DNA of 64,000 nt from Strigamia acuminata (lineage: Eukaryota > Arthropoda > Chilopoda > Geophilomorpha > Linotaeniidae), in the NCBI GenBank assembly GCA_949358305.1, contig OX442320.1, forward strand, positions 8,262,259 through 8,326,258, given 5' to 3'. The notes below the pieces were generated by a model. It was not told the origin of the DNA, made no database searches, and saw only the letters and a list, made by a program, of their open reading frames with translations. Numbering within the stretch: position 1 is the stretch's first letter; the number at the start of each line of letters is the position of its first letter. Position numbers and translations under genes: made by a program. Shown here in pieces: positions 1-15,182 of this stretch.

Positions 1-1351
1 AAATGCCAGCGCTAAATCGTGCAATGAGTGCTCGTTTTGTCGTAACGATGACACTTATTTGATTAGTTTGCATATAATACTCGTGTAAATGTTTAAATTA
101 GGCAAATTTGTTATCAAATTAATACTCATACAATTACAATAACTGTCTAAGCGTAATCTGATAAACCTAACCCTATTCACGGATCCAAGCACAAACCCAA
201 CATACATAGGCCTAATCATCACCTTCTAAAAGGGGTAATGTAAATTTAGCCTTTCGCGCTTATTTTCAGCAACACAATCTTGAAGGAACCTCAATTATTA
301 TTATTATTTGTATTATCATTCGTGAATGATAAATAAAAAAAAATCCATTTAAATTTATCACGCCCAAACCGATAAAACTGGCCAAATTGATTGACCAAGT
401 CCAGAATAGGCCTAACCATTAATTTTAGAGTAATAATAAGACTGAGATTGAGGCGTGCCTCGATTTACTTCTCTTTCATCAAGCAGTTGGAGGGTGCGCG
501 TGTCACTTGCAGTTGCATCTAAAAATTGCAAGTGCGATGTGCCACCTCGTTAGAACGAATGGGAAATTGCAGGAGTGACACTGCAATCATAATCATTGCA
601 ATTTATTCGTAGGGTAACTGGCGGCCTAGTAAACATGTAAATGCGGAGGGGGAACGTCAAGGTGAGAGGGTTAACCGTAATCATGAGTTGTTGGAGGATT
701 AAAAGTGTTGAGTTTGTTGAGGAAGAAAGGTGCGAAGAGTTGGCACGAAGGGAGGTGACGGTGCGTCGGTGCTTTGATTGCCATCGTTGGGCCTCGACTC
801 GACCCGTCCCCAGTGTCTGGGGCGAGCGCGCAGATGATAATTAAAGGGAGTGAGCGAAGCTTTTGCGAGTGGTGAAAGATGAAAATTTTCCACTGCATAA
901 AGTGTTGTCATTTTGCCAGTCTAATTTTGTACGTACCTTCACTTCACTCTATTCAAATGAAGGAAACAAACAAACTTTGCGCCGCATTCTCCACTCGATC
1001 AATCATTAGGCCTACATTTTACGTCGCATGCTTTTCTTATTAAAAACCTAAACCGAAAGAAAATCCCCCTGCAATTCCCAGTTCTAATAATTCCTCAGGG
1101 AGCTGTGAATGGTCGTCACTGCAAGAATCTATCGTTAACCTTTTTCCAACTGTCTAAATAGTGTACTAAAAAGCAGAAGAAATTCAAGCTCCGTGGCAGC
1201 CATTTTTTTTAGGCCTTATTTGTGCACATCAAATAAATGTGTCAGAATTCGGATTTAGGTATTGCGAGGTTATTAAGCACGTCGTTATTAAGAAAATTCG
1301 ACGGTTTGGCAATAGTTTTTGTGTTTAATGTTGATTTTCTTTTGCGTTTAG
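1..1351. other. non-coding left end, probably intron or upstream DNA of the SLC6 gene
   Basis: I see no convincing exon here. The transporter exons that would encode TM1 and TM2 are absent, so they probably lie left of the window and this stretch is likely intron. It holds several copies of the palindrome TAGGCCTA or its core. Short open frames here show no family similarity. Confidence 0.5.
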
Positions 1352-4300
1352 GTTTAGGATACGCCATTTGCATCATCGATTTGTACATGGCGATGTACTA
1401 TAACACAGTGATAGCGTGGGCGGTTTATTATCTCTTTGCTTCATTCCGAAGCGAACTCCCATGGACAAGTTGTAATAATCCATGGAATACACTGTCGTGC
1501 CGGAGCATCACGTCTAACAGGTCAGCTTGGGACGACGAACAACTGAACGGAACAAAAACCAGCCCAGCACAAGAATATTTCGAGTAATTATCATTCGCTC
1601 GCGGTCCATATACTCACCTTGAAAAATTCAAAACCCTCCTTGATGATTTATTAGGCGAAGTGTTCTACAGATAGACTTATCCACCGGTATCGATGATCTG
1701 GGCCCCATCAAATTCTCCCTCTGTTTGTGTCTTTTTGCCGTTTTCCTCCTCGTCTATTTTTCTCTCTGGAAAGGCGTCAAGAGCACAGGCAAAGTAAGTC
1801 CGCTTTCAAGCCTCATTTATTTATTGATTTATTGTAATACAAATGCCAAATTATCTTAGAATCTCTTAATGAATGAATGTATTTAGTTGTTTAGGCCTAC
1901 TTTGCGTGCTTGCAATTGTATTTTTAAGATTGGTTTATTATCTAGTCCTTTGCAACCCCACCAATCAATGCATAATGGACTGTGATGACCCTCCATGCCA
2001 CCTCCCAACTTAGATAAGACACTTGATGTATGGCGTGCGTCCGCCATCAAGACTAAGCACGATCTATGGCCGATTGTAGAAAATGCACCGAAAAGACCAT
2101 CCGCATTGCTACAATAACGGGAAGCTAAACTATTACACTTCTTTTCTCTGTTTTCAGGCTGTGTGGATTACAGCAATTGCTCCGTACATCGTCCTATTCA
2201 TACTACTCATTCGTGGACTGACTCTTCCGGGATCCGAAGACGGGATTCTTTATTACTTGAAACCACAGTGGGATAAACTCAATGACAAAACTGTAAGAGA
2301 AATAGCTCAATTCCTCCGATAGAGCGGGATGGTACGAGGGAAAATTGGAGTCAGCACAGTGGCTCATTTTTGGGGCCCAAATAGTAGAACATCCTAATCT
2401 TAACGGATCCCACCCAAAACTTTTTAGTTTGGCTTTTTTGGTCCCCCAAGAACGTATCCCGTATGTTCAAAAATACATTGAAATCATATCAGGGCTGGAT
2501 TATCCATAGAGTAAGTTGGGCAATGGGCTCAAAGGGGTGGGGTCCTATGCAGTGATCTGCATTGGCGTAAAATCCTTACCCGTTACCCGTCCGTTACCCG
2601 TCTCCAAAAAAAATTCTCTACCCTACCCTACTCGTACCCGTTCCTGAACGTGATCACGTGTGCCAGAGATGTGCATTGGCGTAAAAACCGTACCCGTGAC
2701 CCACCCGTAGGGTACGGGCGGGTACGGTTACGGGTACGGGTACCCAATGCAGATCTCTGGTCCTATGTTAGATGTGGTCAGGGCCCCCAAAGGGTCTTAA
2801 TCCGGCCCTGATCGCAATGTATTGCAATGTATTTTGAAATGCATTGGGTTTTGCAAGAATGCATTTTGTAATACATTCGAAAATCTTTATAACGAATCGC
2901 GATATAACGAATTATCGATGTAACGAATACCTAAAAATGGCCGGTTTGGTTGCCTGGCCATAGAACACCATGTTAAAAAAAACTCGATGTCATGAATTCT
3001 CATTATAACAAATCGATTTTTCGGGTCCCTTCGTTATAAAGAGTTTCAACTGTACACTTTTGCAAGTTATTGGTTTGCATTTTGTAAAATGTATTATGAA
3101 TTGCGTTCCCAATACTATTATGGGTCAAATATGAATGCATTTTCAAATATATTTTTGCACCATAAGGGATAACCCAGATTCTATCAGAGGATTTATATCA
3201 TTGTATGTGAATATATATCTAATTTTTTTTAATTCTGCAGGTGTGGATTGATGCAGCAACACAAATATTTTTCTCTCTTGGACCTGGATTTGGAACCTTA
3301 TTGGCTCTATCCAGTTATAATAAATTTAATAACAACTGTTACAGGTATATATAAATACTTTTATTATTATTTATCTGAGTTTGGAGTTGAAATGGAGGGA
3401 TTGTTTTGTTGCTTTCTGTTTTGCAATCTATAAGTCTCCATAAGTTTCATTCGGGTTTTGCTTGCTCGAGGGCTGGACTCATTTCTTCAGCTTTTGCTTT
3501 TCAATATCCTAATGCCAAAAACTTGTTACACACACACACAAAAGAAAATCCTTGCAATATATTTCAACACTGTACTCAACTTTTAGGATTATTTTCTTTT
3601 TCTGTTTTCTGTAATCAACAAAATACATTCCATTTATAGAGATGCAATTCTAACAAGTACAATAAATTGTGCCACAAGTTTTCTGGCTGGTTTTGTCATT
3701 TTTTCTGTTCTGGGCTACATGGCCAAAGTGCAGGGCAAACGCATCACAGAAGTTGCCGCTAAAGGTTTTATTCAAACCTTTTTACCTTACTTTATGGTAT
3801 TGATATTTTATGTTACACTGTTTCAGGCCCTGGATTAGTTTTTATAGTTTATCCTGAAGCAATTGCTACAATGGATGGCTCAGTATTTTGGTCGATAACT
3901 TTCTTTTTCATGTTAATCACTCTGGGACTAGACAGCACGGTAAAATCAATTCTTTTCAACAACATCTACTGACAGGAGAAAATAGCATAACATTCCAGCC
4001 TAACCTAAACCTAAATCTAACTTATCAACGAGGCAATAGACCCAGGATACTTTTACCGTATAACTCAAATATGACCAGACTGCTTAAAAATTATTTTCAA
4101 TGAGAATTGAACCAAAACAAGCATAAAAAGCGTTTTTAGATGCCCGAAATGCAGGAAATTGGCTTAAATGTCTATAAATTTACCCAAATTTTAATTATAA
4201 CCTTCAGAATATCAAGAAAATTCAAATTTCTGGCCCCAAATTCCAATATAATTATTCATCCGGACTCTTTTAATTAAAAAGCCTTTTCACTTATACCGGC

Positions 4301-5581
4301 ATGTCGCTGTAGGCTTTATGACTGAAACGACTAAAAGTGGCTAATCCCATATACAGTCGTTGACAAAAAAAAACTTTCCTTCAGTTTAGCTGTTTTAAGT
4401 TTATCTATCATCATTTGCTTGGTCTATCTTTTAATACTGTTGTTAGGGTAAAAAGAGAGACCGGGTCAAGATTGATGTCATTGAATCTCAATGGATTTTT
4501 TATGCCACCTTGTAGACAAACTTAAAACGGGCATAAATTAAAACCCCACTAAATTTCCTTGGATTCCCACTAAAAAAAAACTAAATCTTCCACTGACTGA
4601 CTTTTCCACTAACGTAACTTTTTTGTCCCACTAATACCTTTTGAACCAAAGCATTTTCTTCTGTCAATAGACTTGTCCAATCTTTTTTTCCGTCTTATAT
4701 TAACTGTTTTATGTCTTAGTTTGGGGGATTGGAGGCATTAATCACAGGAATGTGCGACGAATACCCATTAACGTTAGGCAAACACCGTGAAATCTTTGTC
4801 GGTGGTTTAATTGTTTTCATATACATCTGCGCGCTGCCGACTACAACTTACGTGAGTTGTGTTTTCCTTACCTTGTTCGTGACAAGTTTTTCTTTTTTCT
4901 TTCCTATCCTTAGGGGGGCAACTATGTTCTTCAGTTGCTCGATGCTTACGGACCCTCCATGTCTATTTTATTTGTGGTTTTTGTCGAGGCTGTGACAGTC
5001 TGCTGGCTCTACGGTGAGTGCCGCTTGCCGCTTGAACATACGTGTAAAGTCAGTCACACCTTTGGGAAATAACTTGCTTCATTTCGCAGGTACAAAACGA
5101 TTCTCGGATGACGTGCAAAGAATGCTAGGCTTCCGGCCGGGACTTTTTTGGATTATTTCTTGGAATTTTATCAGTCCTCTTTTCATTTTTGTAACTATTT
5201 AGCCTGGAATGAAAAGAAAAAAATTATTATTCCTATTAATTTTTGCTTGCAGTTTATTTTTGTAACGGCCATGGTGTTTTATGAAGATCTTACTATCGAG
5301 AATTATATTTATCCTCCATGGGCTATTGCAATAGGCTGGGTAATGACTATGTCATCTCTTATGTGGATTCCGATCTACATCGTTTATTTTCTCATCTCAA
5401 CTCCAGGGAGTTTCAAACAAGTAAATTTAAGACACAGAAATGGCTCTTATCTGGTCGTAATTTGACATTTTTCTTCTTCCTGTAGCGATTACACAAAGCG
5501 ATACATCCAAATGTAGAAGAAAGTAAACAAGCGCGTCTAGAGGTAACAGCTCTCACTCTCAACTGTAATGCGCATGTGTGA
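1352..5581 (+). CDS. SLC6A4: SLC6 family sodium-dependent monoamine (serotonin-type) transporter, 5' partial
   Basis: Na+/Cl- coupled neurotransmitter symporter of the plasma membrane. Eleven exons were read: 1352-1583, 1661-1793, 2158-2292, 3241-3344, 3640-3764, 3827-3939, 4720-4851, 4914-5013, 5090-5190, 5253-5420, 5486-5581; all phases agree. The first starts inside TM3 (GYAICIID), so TM1-2, including the monoamine-binding Asp region, lie outside the window. EL2 keeps the disulphide pair in [14 protein letters not shown]6 has [12 protein letters not shown]7 follows [10 protein letters not shown], and TM8 has [15 protein letters not shown], which carries sodium-site residues. The protein ends NAHV, close to the NAV end of vertebrate SERT. 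SERT-like wording in TM3 (AICII) and EL2 favours serotonin transport over dopamine or noradrenaline; this is inference. The 948-nt intron at 2293-3240 carries two transposon remnants. Confidence 0.9.
2542..2767. mobile_element. hAT-type non-autonomous element (MITE) in SLC6 intron
   Basis: The element spans 2550-2759 (210 bp). It is bounded by an exact 8-bp direct repeat GTCCTATG (2542-2549 and 2760-2767). Its ends are inverted repeats: CAGTGATCTGCATTGG on the left and the complement of CCAATGCAGATCTCTG on the right, with one mismatch. An 8-bp target duplication and CAG ends fit hAT. The interior is built from TACCCGT and ACGGGTA units that can fold back, with an extra internal copy of the terminal motif near 2661. 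No coding capacity. Confidence 0.75.
2880..3056. mobile_element. pogo/Tigger-like MITE remnant in SLC6 intron
   Basis: The right end read on the minus strand begins TACAGTTGAAACTCTTTATA and continues with CGAAGGGACCCG. The left side contains TATAACGAATCGCGATATAA, and the motif TATAACGAA recurs inverted. CAGTTGAAACTC followed by TATAACGAA is typical of pogo/Tigger terminal repeats. The left terminus is not clear, so the boundary is approximate. Confidence 0.4.
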
Positions 5582-6813
5582 TGATTTAAATCGCAATACA
5601 AAATTACTGCAAGATCCCTTAGTTATGGTACCAAATTAAATCATCAATTTTTATATGCCTTATAATTAACTTTTTTTTTTATTTAAACAACCCTGGTTCT
5701 GTATTGCAATATTAACTTGTTTAATTTCAAAAAAAGCTATAAAAATCAAATTTTAATTTTGCAATTTCAACTCAAATAAAACTTGGGACCAACTAGTAAA
5801 ATGTAGATATAAATATTTATTCTGTGAAGCTGTTGTAGTCATCTTTTTAAAAGAAAAACAAAAAATATTAATAATTACCTAATGGAATGTATTCAGTCGA
5901 TAGAGACACTTGTGCCTATCAGAATAACTCAACTGCCTTTATCAATAACACAGTGCAGTTGATATTCATCTAATTCTTATATATGTATATCTGTTGAGTA
6001 AATAATAATTAAAATGAGGCAAGATTAAATTTTCTTATTTTATATTTATTAAATAAAACACTTACCAATTACCATTAGCGAATTCACGGAAGTTAGGCCT
6101 AATTTTTAACACTTTCCGGAAACGGAAGTCAACTATGGCGTTATCTTGCCTCATTTCAGTTATTACCGTTGTTTCAGTGTGATAATATTCTTTAAATAAC
6201 CGCTTCTACTCTATTAAATCCTTATGCAAACATTATGGGACCATATTGTGTTGTCAGTGTGTATTTTAAAACAAACAAAACCAGAAATAGCAAATTAATT
6301 GTATTTTCCATTTTTTTTTTCAATGTACAATGTCGATACAATTTTCAATGTAAATTTTAAATTTTTCAATTCTCAAGTGTAGCAGGAGAAGGGGAAACAA
6401 ATCTAGCGCTTCTCACAAATAATTACTCAACGTACTGTAATAAGAAAAACTGTAGATTGCACGAAAAAAGAAAAAAAAAAGCTTTTATTCGCTGTTTCTA
6501 AGAATTATTCCTTATAATAACTATTGAAACGTAATTAATACAATATTTATTACACAACTTATATTACTAAACACTTGTTGTTAAATTGAGTGATAAAAAG
6601 AATGTTTTCTTCTTTCAAACTATTGATCTTATGATTAAATTTAATTTTCTTCAACTCGAAGCGTCATGGAAAACAAGACAAAAAACAAAAAGGATAAAAT
6701 TATCAAATAGCCTCAGATTAAACCCAAAACAATTCATTTTATTCAAACTAATTCCGCCTAAAATTAAAAATATTGCAAAGAAAAAGAAATCAAATGGAGG
6801 AATAAGTGTTAAT
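5582..6813. other. convergent intergenic region between SLC6 and RNF10
   Basis: Non-coding and very AT-rich, with 3' UTR of the SLC6 gene on the left and of RNF10 (minus strand) on the right. An AATAAA for SLC6 lies at 5775-5780. One TTAGGCCTAA copy lies near 6093. Nothing else is recognisable. Confidence 0.6.
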
Positions 6814-9800
6814 TTATTTACTGCGAGACATGCTAGTCGTGAAAAGGAGTTGTTTTTGCTTGCCCCCCTTTTTTTTCTTCTTACCCGCTGAATTTTCAAC
6901 CTTATCGACCGAAGTGGCCTTCAACAGCGCAGCTTGGATGGCGTCGGCGAACGAATTGTGGTAATCCGGCACCGGGGCGTAGTTTTCCGAGTCCGTGTCG
7001 CTATCGTCGCCTCTGACTCGAAGCGGGGCGTCGATAGGTTTGCTCGTGGTCATGGTCGTATCCGCTTTGGCCTTTCCTCGCCTCAACATCTAAAATTACA
7101 AATTAAAATTAAAATTTCAACTTTAAAAAATTTATTTTCCTTAATAAACCTGAGCAAAGGACGGCACCGAGCTGTTTCCGTCTTCCACGGAAGTGCTCGG
7201 CGACGCAGAATCGGGGGAAGTCGGGAAATCGACCAAAGTGTTGTGAAATTGCGAATCGGTGTTTGAAATCGATACAAATTCGCCATTTTCGGGCACGTAT
7301 TCGGGAAACTGGTGGTGACTTTCCAAGTTATATCGCGGCTTCGGATCTAATTAACGACAAAATCCATCAAAATTTATTAATTTATTAATTATTTATTAAT
7401 CTTACACGTTCCAAGCTTCCGTTTCTCCTCTTCCTGAATATGGCGCTCTCTGCGCTTCTCATCCCGTGCTCTTTTATTCCTGCGCGTACGTCTCTTCTCC
7501 ACTTCGCCTTCGAACGCCGTCAACGTTTCCTTGGACACGATCGGTGGTTTCAACTGCAACTCGACGACCTCGAACTCGCAAGACAGCGGCAGATGCGACA
7601 AGTAACGCAATCGTCGTCGCAATTCGTCGGTCATGGTAATTTCTTCCTTTTCCACGATTTTAGCTCTGACCGTCCGGGGAGAATTTTCCAAGCTTCCATA
7701 TTCCTTAATCAGCATGTGCGCGTTCATAGCGTGCATGTACACGTGCTGACCATTGCAAGCTGCGAAAAAATTGCCGATTAAGTCGATTAAAGTCAAGAAA
7801 TTCGTCAATTTTACCTTGGTAAAAATAATAGGCGTTTTTAAAAGACTTTTCTTCGGTCGTTTCAATGTCTAAATCGTCCGCAGTGGCGCCCCCTTCGTCG
7901 TAGCTGCTGCTCACGCTTTCCTGCCTCTCCCTCAGAACCTTTTCATCAATTTTTCCACTTCCGGATTTGTCCGATTTCTTCAATTCGTTCGAAAACGCGC
8001 ACGAATAGACGACGGTGGGCACATCGTGCGGTATTTTCACCTCTTCTATCGCGTTTTGACATCCAATTTTGTCGTCGCCGGCGATTTCCTGCTCGAAAAT
8101 TTGCCCGTTTATTAGATTCTCTTCACGTTTCGATAGCAACTCCAACGCGGAGTCGATGAAGCAGCTTTCCGGATCGTCCCGCGAGCCGGACAAAGCGATG
8201 TCCAATTCGCGTCGTTCTCTCCGTACGACTTGTTTCAGGACTTGGTCGGGCGAAGCGGTCAAAAGTTTGGCAAAACAAGTGTTTTCGTCGGCTAGAATTA
8301 AAGAAATAAACACAAATAAATAAATAAATTAAATTAAATTAAATTAAATTTCGTTAACCATCATCGAGTCGAAGCAATTTTCCTTTGTTTTCGTCCGAAT
8401 TTTCTTTGGCCGTGGCAAAAACGCTGCCTTTCTCGCGGTGCATAAGACGCAGTGTTATTTCTTCGCCGATCGTGTATTGGTGCGAAAGGAGCGAAACGAC
8501 GCTTTTCAAATCAGTTTTATGCACAGCTTCGAAGCAAATCGGACATTTCCTCCAGGTTTTATCAGACAATGCCAAATAATGTAAAATGCAGGGCCAGCAA
8601 TAAATGTGACCACAACGTGTCATTTTTGCTGCTATCGGTTGGTAGAGGCAGACAGGACAAGACGGAACTTCTTGACTAGAAAGTCGCTGTTAAAAAATTA
8701 ATTTGTTTGGATTAATTTTGAAAGTTTAAATAAGAAATTTTAAACAAACCACTAGTTCGATTGCATCCCAATCGACTAATAAATCCGGATCGATTGCGTG
8801 GATCGCGTAATCCCTTCCAGCTCGAACGACAAACTGACAACTAAATTTTAATTAAAAAATACAATTATAATTTGTTAAATAAAATTTCTCATTTTTAATG
8901 AAATTTCTCAAATTTTGAATGAAATTTCTCAAATTTTGAATGAAATTTCTCAAATTTTGAATGAAATTTCTCAAATTTTGAATGAAATTTCTCAAATTTT
9001 GAATGAAATTTCTCAAATTTTGAATGAAATTTCTCAAATTTTGAATGAAATTTCTCAAATTTTGAATGAAATTTCTCAATTTTTAACGAAACTTCTCAAT
9101 TTTGAATGAAATTTCTCAATTTTGAATAAAATTTCTCAATTTTTAATGAAATTTCTCATATTTTTAATAAAATTTCTCAAATTGTCATTAAATTTCTCAA
9201 ATTTTCATTAAATTTCTCATTTTTAATAAAATTTCTCATATTTTTCATTAAATTTCTCAATTTTTAATGAAATTTCTCAATTTTTCATGAAATTTCTTAA
9301 TTTTTCATGGAATTTCTCAATTTTTAATGAAATTTCTCAATTTTTAACGAAATTTCTCAATTTTGAATAAAATTTCTCAATTACTTCGCCTGTAAAAATT
9401 GCTCTTTGTTATATCTGTGCTTCTTAGAATTCCATTTATTTCGATTTCTCGACGGAGTGTTCGTCCAATTCGAGGCGTTAGCACCACGCGACGAATACTT
9501 GAAATTCAACAAATGATTTAAATTCATCTTTTTTGATCCTTGTTGCAACGCGGAACCAACTTCAACGCTCAAGCCATTCGCTATCTGCAAAACCCAAACA
9601 CATCATCACCTCTCAAACCGCACCAAACATTAAAACCTCATTACGTTATTCCTTTCTCTACCATCGACACCCATCCCACGAGGCTTCGGCCTCTTGTCGA
9701 ATCCTTTATTCTTCTGTGGCGCTGGTTTACGCCAAACTTCCGGTCGTGGACACGGACTTTCGCGTCGACGACCGGCCCGACTGACTTTATTCGCGGCCGC

Positions 9801-9969
9801 ATCTAACAAAAATTTTAAAAAAATTAAATTTAAAAATAAAAACGATTCATGAATTAATATTTTTTTTGGAACAAAAATACAAACCTTGTTTGGCATTTGA
9901 TTTACTTTCGGGACCACTCGATTTGGAGGGGCCCGAACCGGCTCGGCCATTCGTTCTGTTTTTGTCCAT
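6814..9969 (-). CDS. RNF10: RING finger protein 10, E3 ubiquitin ligase
   Basis: Nine exons on the minus strand: 9885-9969, 9645-9802, 9385-9584, 8750-8840, 8359-8686, 7815-8291, 7406-7759, 7150-7346, 6814-7089; phases close to 721 aa. Order: basic Gly/Ser-rich N terminus; conserved KKMNLNHLLNF block; CQFVV block; RING finger CPVC...CGHIYCWPC...CPIC with all zinc ligands visible; the HQYTIGEEITLRLMHREKGS block; a variable Asp/Ser-rich region; then the YYFYQ...CNGQHVYMHAMN block and RYLSHLPLSCEFEVVELQL, typical of RNF10. The Lys-rich C terminus (KKKKKGGKQKQLLFTTS) also matches. Known family roles include ubiquitylation of stalled 40S ribosomal proteins and MEOX2-linked transcription. Start ATG 9967-9969 is the first in frame after the promoter. 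The intron at 8841-9384 is filled by a 21-bp minisatellite. Confidence 0.95.
8881..9380. repeat. 21-bp intronic minisatellite in RNF10
   Basis: About nine near-perfect copies of a 21-bp unit (core AAATTTCTCAAATTTTGAAT) run from about 8895 to 9075, then diverged copies continue to 9380. The array fills the intron between the KKMNLNHLL exon and the CQFVV exon. Because 21 is a multiple of three it looks open on both strands, but this is not a gene. Confidence 0.9.
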
Positions 9970-10797
9970 AGTGGCAACCTTCGAATCCTCTAACATGGAC
10001 TGTTGAGTTGGTGCTCAAAGAGAGATCTCCAGAGGGAGACAAACTAGACGCAAACGACTTCATGGTTTAGAAGGACATGGTGATAAGCGAGCAGAGAAAG
10101 ATATTCAATTTGTACTTCAAAAATAGTTAATCTATTGCTGAGAAAAGAGGTAAAAAAGGAAGAAACTCCTTATGGAGGGAGAGAATCTCCCCTTTTTTTG
10201 GTTCCCGCAAAGGGGAATTAAATCAGAGACTACGTTTCACCTCTACAGATCGTCGCAAAATGGCGACGAATGTTTGCGTTATTACGACACGGTCAGAGTT
10301 TCGCATTAAATGGATGATGTCACTCCGGAGATAAATTAACTTATGGTTTTGGATCGTGTGAGCTTTTTTCTTTAAAATTTGTATGTATTTTGTGCGATTT
10401 TAATTCTTGTAAATTTTGCTTGTTGGGTTTTGCTTAATGTTTAATTTTGATTCTCTATATTTTGGTCTTGACCGGTCGGAATATTTCGAACCGACGTCTG
10501 CTAGAGTTGCATTCGACATCGAGGTTAATTCACAAAATGGTGTTCAATTTATTCATTTTCTACAGCTTTTTATTAAATTAAATTTCTAAAACATATATAT
10601 TTTTTAATTTATTTTTTAAAACAAATTTTTCCGTTGAAATTCTTTTTTAGAATTCGATCGCGACCGGTCGCATCGTCTGCTCTCGACGCCATTACTTTTC
10701 CGTGTTGTGATGATGACCATCCCAAATTTTACGATTCATCATGGATGGCGCATTGCATAAGGTATAAAATAGTTACAAATCTCATCTAAAAACGACG
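9970..10797. promoter_or_regulatory. divergent promoter region of RNF10 and ASPHD
   Basis: 828 bp between two start codons pointing away from each other, so both promoters should lie here. Two copies of the palindrome GACCGGTC occur near 10470 and 10660. An ATG at about 10741 followed by a GT donor-like site (AAGGTATA) could be a non-coding first exon of the right-hand gene. No other feature is seen. Confidence 0.5.
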
Positions 10798-11782
10798 ATG
10801 CAACACAGCTGCAGTTCTGTTTTTCTCTGCGAACAGAACGACATCGTCCAGACCGGTCAACTCTTCGTCGCTTTGCTTTTCGGAGTGTTTATGTCCATCT
10901 TAATCTGGTACGGCCACAAGTGGTTCTCCGAATACCTACACACGAAATGCTCCTCCAAGTCCTGCGTTAGATGCCACAGTTCAAACTCGATCCAAACCAA
11001 CGCTGCAGAACGATTTTACGAGCTGGAAAAATCCACTTCGATCGACATCTCGGTGCGCATCAAACAAGCAATCACTGGACAACAAAACAACTATAAATAC
11101 CCAACGCAGAAACCCAACGTTCTCTACATCCCAAACCTCAACACCAAAGGCTGGCTCGACGCGCGCGAATACTACGTAGAAGACACGAAGATCCTGCGAA
11201 GAAGTTTCCCAATCATAAAAGAAGAATTCGAAAAAGTCTACACGTTGAACCAGTCCGATTGGGTCGCCAACAAAGTGCCCGGTGGCGAATGGACCGTCTT
11301 TTATTTCATGAATCAAGGCGAATGGGTGTGGAAGAACTGCCAGTTGTGTCCGAAAACTGTCGAGATCCTCAAATCGTTGAAGAACTTCATGGACGGCTCG
11401 GTGTTTGCGAATTCGGGCTTTTCCGTCCTGCAACCACGCACCGAAATCAAACCGCATTTTGGGCCAACAAACGCGAGATTACGGTGCCATTTGGGTGCGA
11501 TTTCTTCGTGGAAGTTTACGTTAATTTACTTTAATCGATTTTAATTTATTTCCAGCATTGAAAGTGACGAACAAATCGGAGTTATGCGTTGCAAATGAAA
11601 CTCGGAATTGGAAAACGGCAAATTGTTTATTATTCGACGACTCGTTTATACATAGCGCCAGCCACAAAGGCAATTATTTCGATGGTCCGCGAGCCATTTT
11701 AATGGTGGATTTGTGGAACCCGTGGCTGACCCTGACCGAACGTTACATTGTGCAAAAATGTTACAGTCCATCGAATTATTAA
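10798..11782 (+). CDS. ASPHD2: aspartate beta-hydroxylase domain-containing protein (ASPHD1/2 type)
   Basis: Two exons, 10798-11494 and 11556-11782, give 307 aa. An N-terminal hydrophobic segment at about residues 22-42 (LFVALLFGVFMSILIWYG) predicts a type II membrane protein with the catalytic-like domain outside the cytosol. A Cys-rich stretch (CSSKSCVRC) follows. The C-terminal half is the Asp/Asn beta-hydroxylase fold: IKPHFGPTNARLRCHL contains the first Fe-ligand-like His and the conserved Arg, and CLLFDDSFIHSASH carries the second His. The usual HxD-to-HxG variation of this family means iron is held by two His. ASPHD proteins are presumed 2-oxoglutarate oxygenases; substrates are unknown. 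Which vertebrate paralogue it matches cannot be said by eye. AATAAA lies at 11878-11883. Confidence 0.88.
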
Positions 11783-12143
11783 TGCGTTCAAGATATTTAT
11801 GTATATACACACGAAGGAAAACACAATTCCATACATCGTATATGTTATATATATGCGTGTGCGCGCCACAAAGTGCAAATAAACGACTTTTTTTGTTAAT
11901 TTTTTAAAATGTCTTTTTACGTATGAATAATTAATTTAATTTGAATTTAATTTTAATTTGAAGGCATTAGGCAACGAAGACTTGTGTCCTTGTAAGGCAT
12001 TTAACGTGAGGAAGTGAACGAGGCATTATAAAACGATTACTACACGATAGAAAATGTTTAGACACTTCACACTTGACTAGATTTCGTATTTAGCACCGGA
12101 AACATGGATAAATTGTGACTTTATATTTGTTTGGTAGGATATT
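11783..12143. other. convergent 3' region of ASPHD and rabphilin
   Basis: 361 bp non-coding between two facing stop codons, covering both 3' UTRs. An AATAAA for the left gene sits at 11878-11883. Nothing else is seen. Confidence 0.6.

Positions 12144-15182
<3,039 letters not shown>

Noticed and set aside
641-844. 67-residue frame near the left edge
   Set aside because: No similarity, no splice context, and it sits in presumed intron or upstream DNA.
8852-9109. Open frames on both strands with a seven-residue repeat
   Set aside because: They read through a 21-bp intronic minisatellite of RNF10; a unit divisible by three stays open by chance.
10981-11457. Minus-strand frame over the ASPHD gene
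   Set aside because: The plus-strand reading carries the conserved hydroxylase motifs; this is a shadow.
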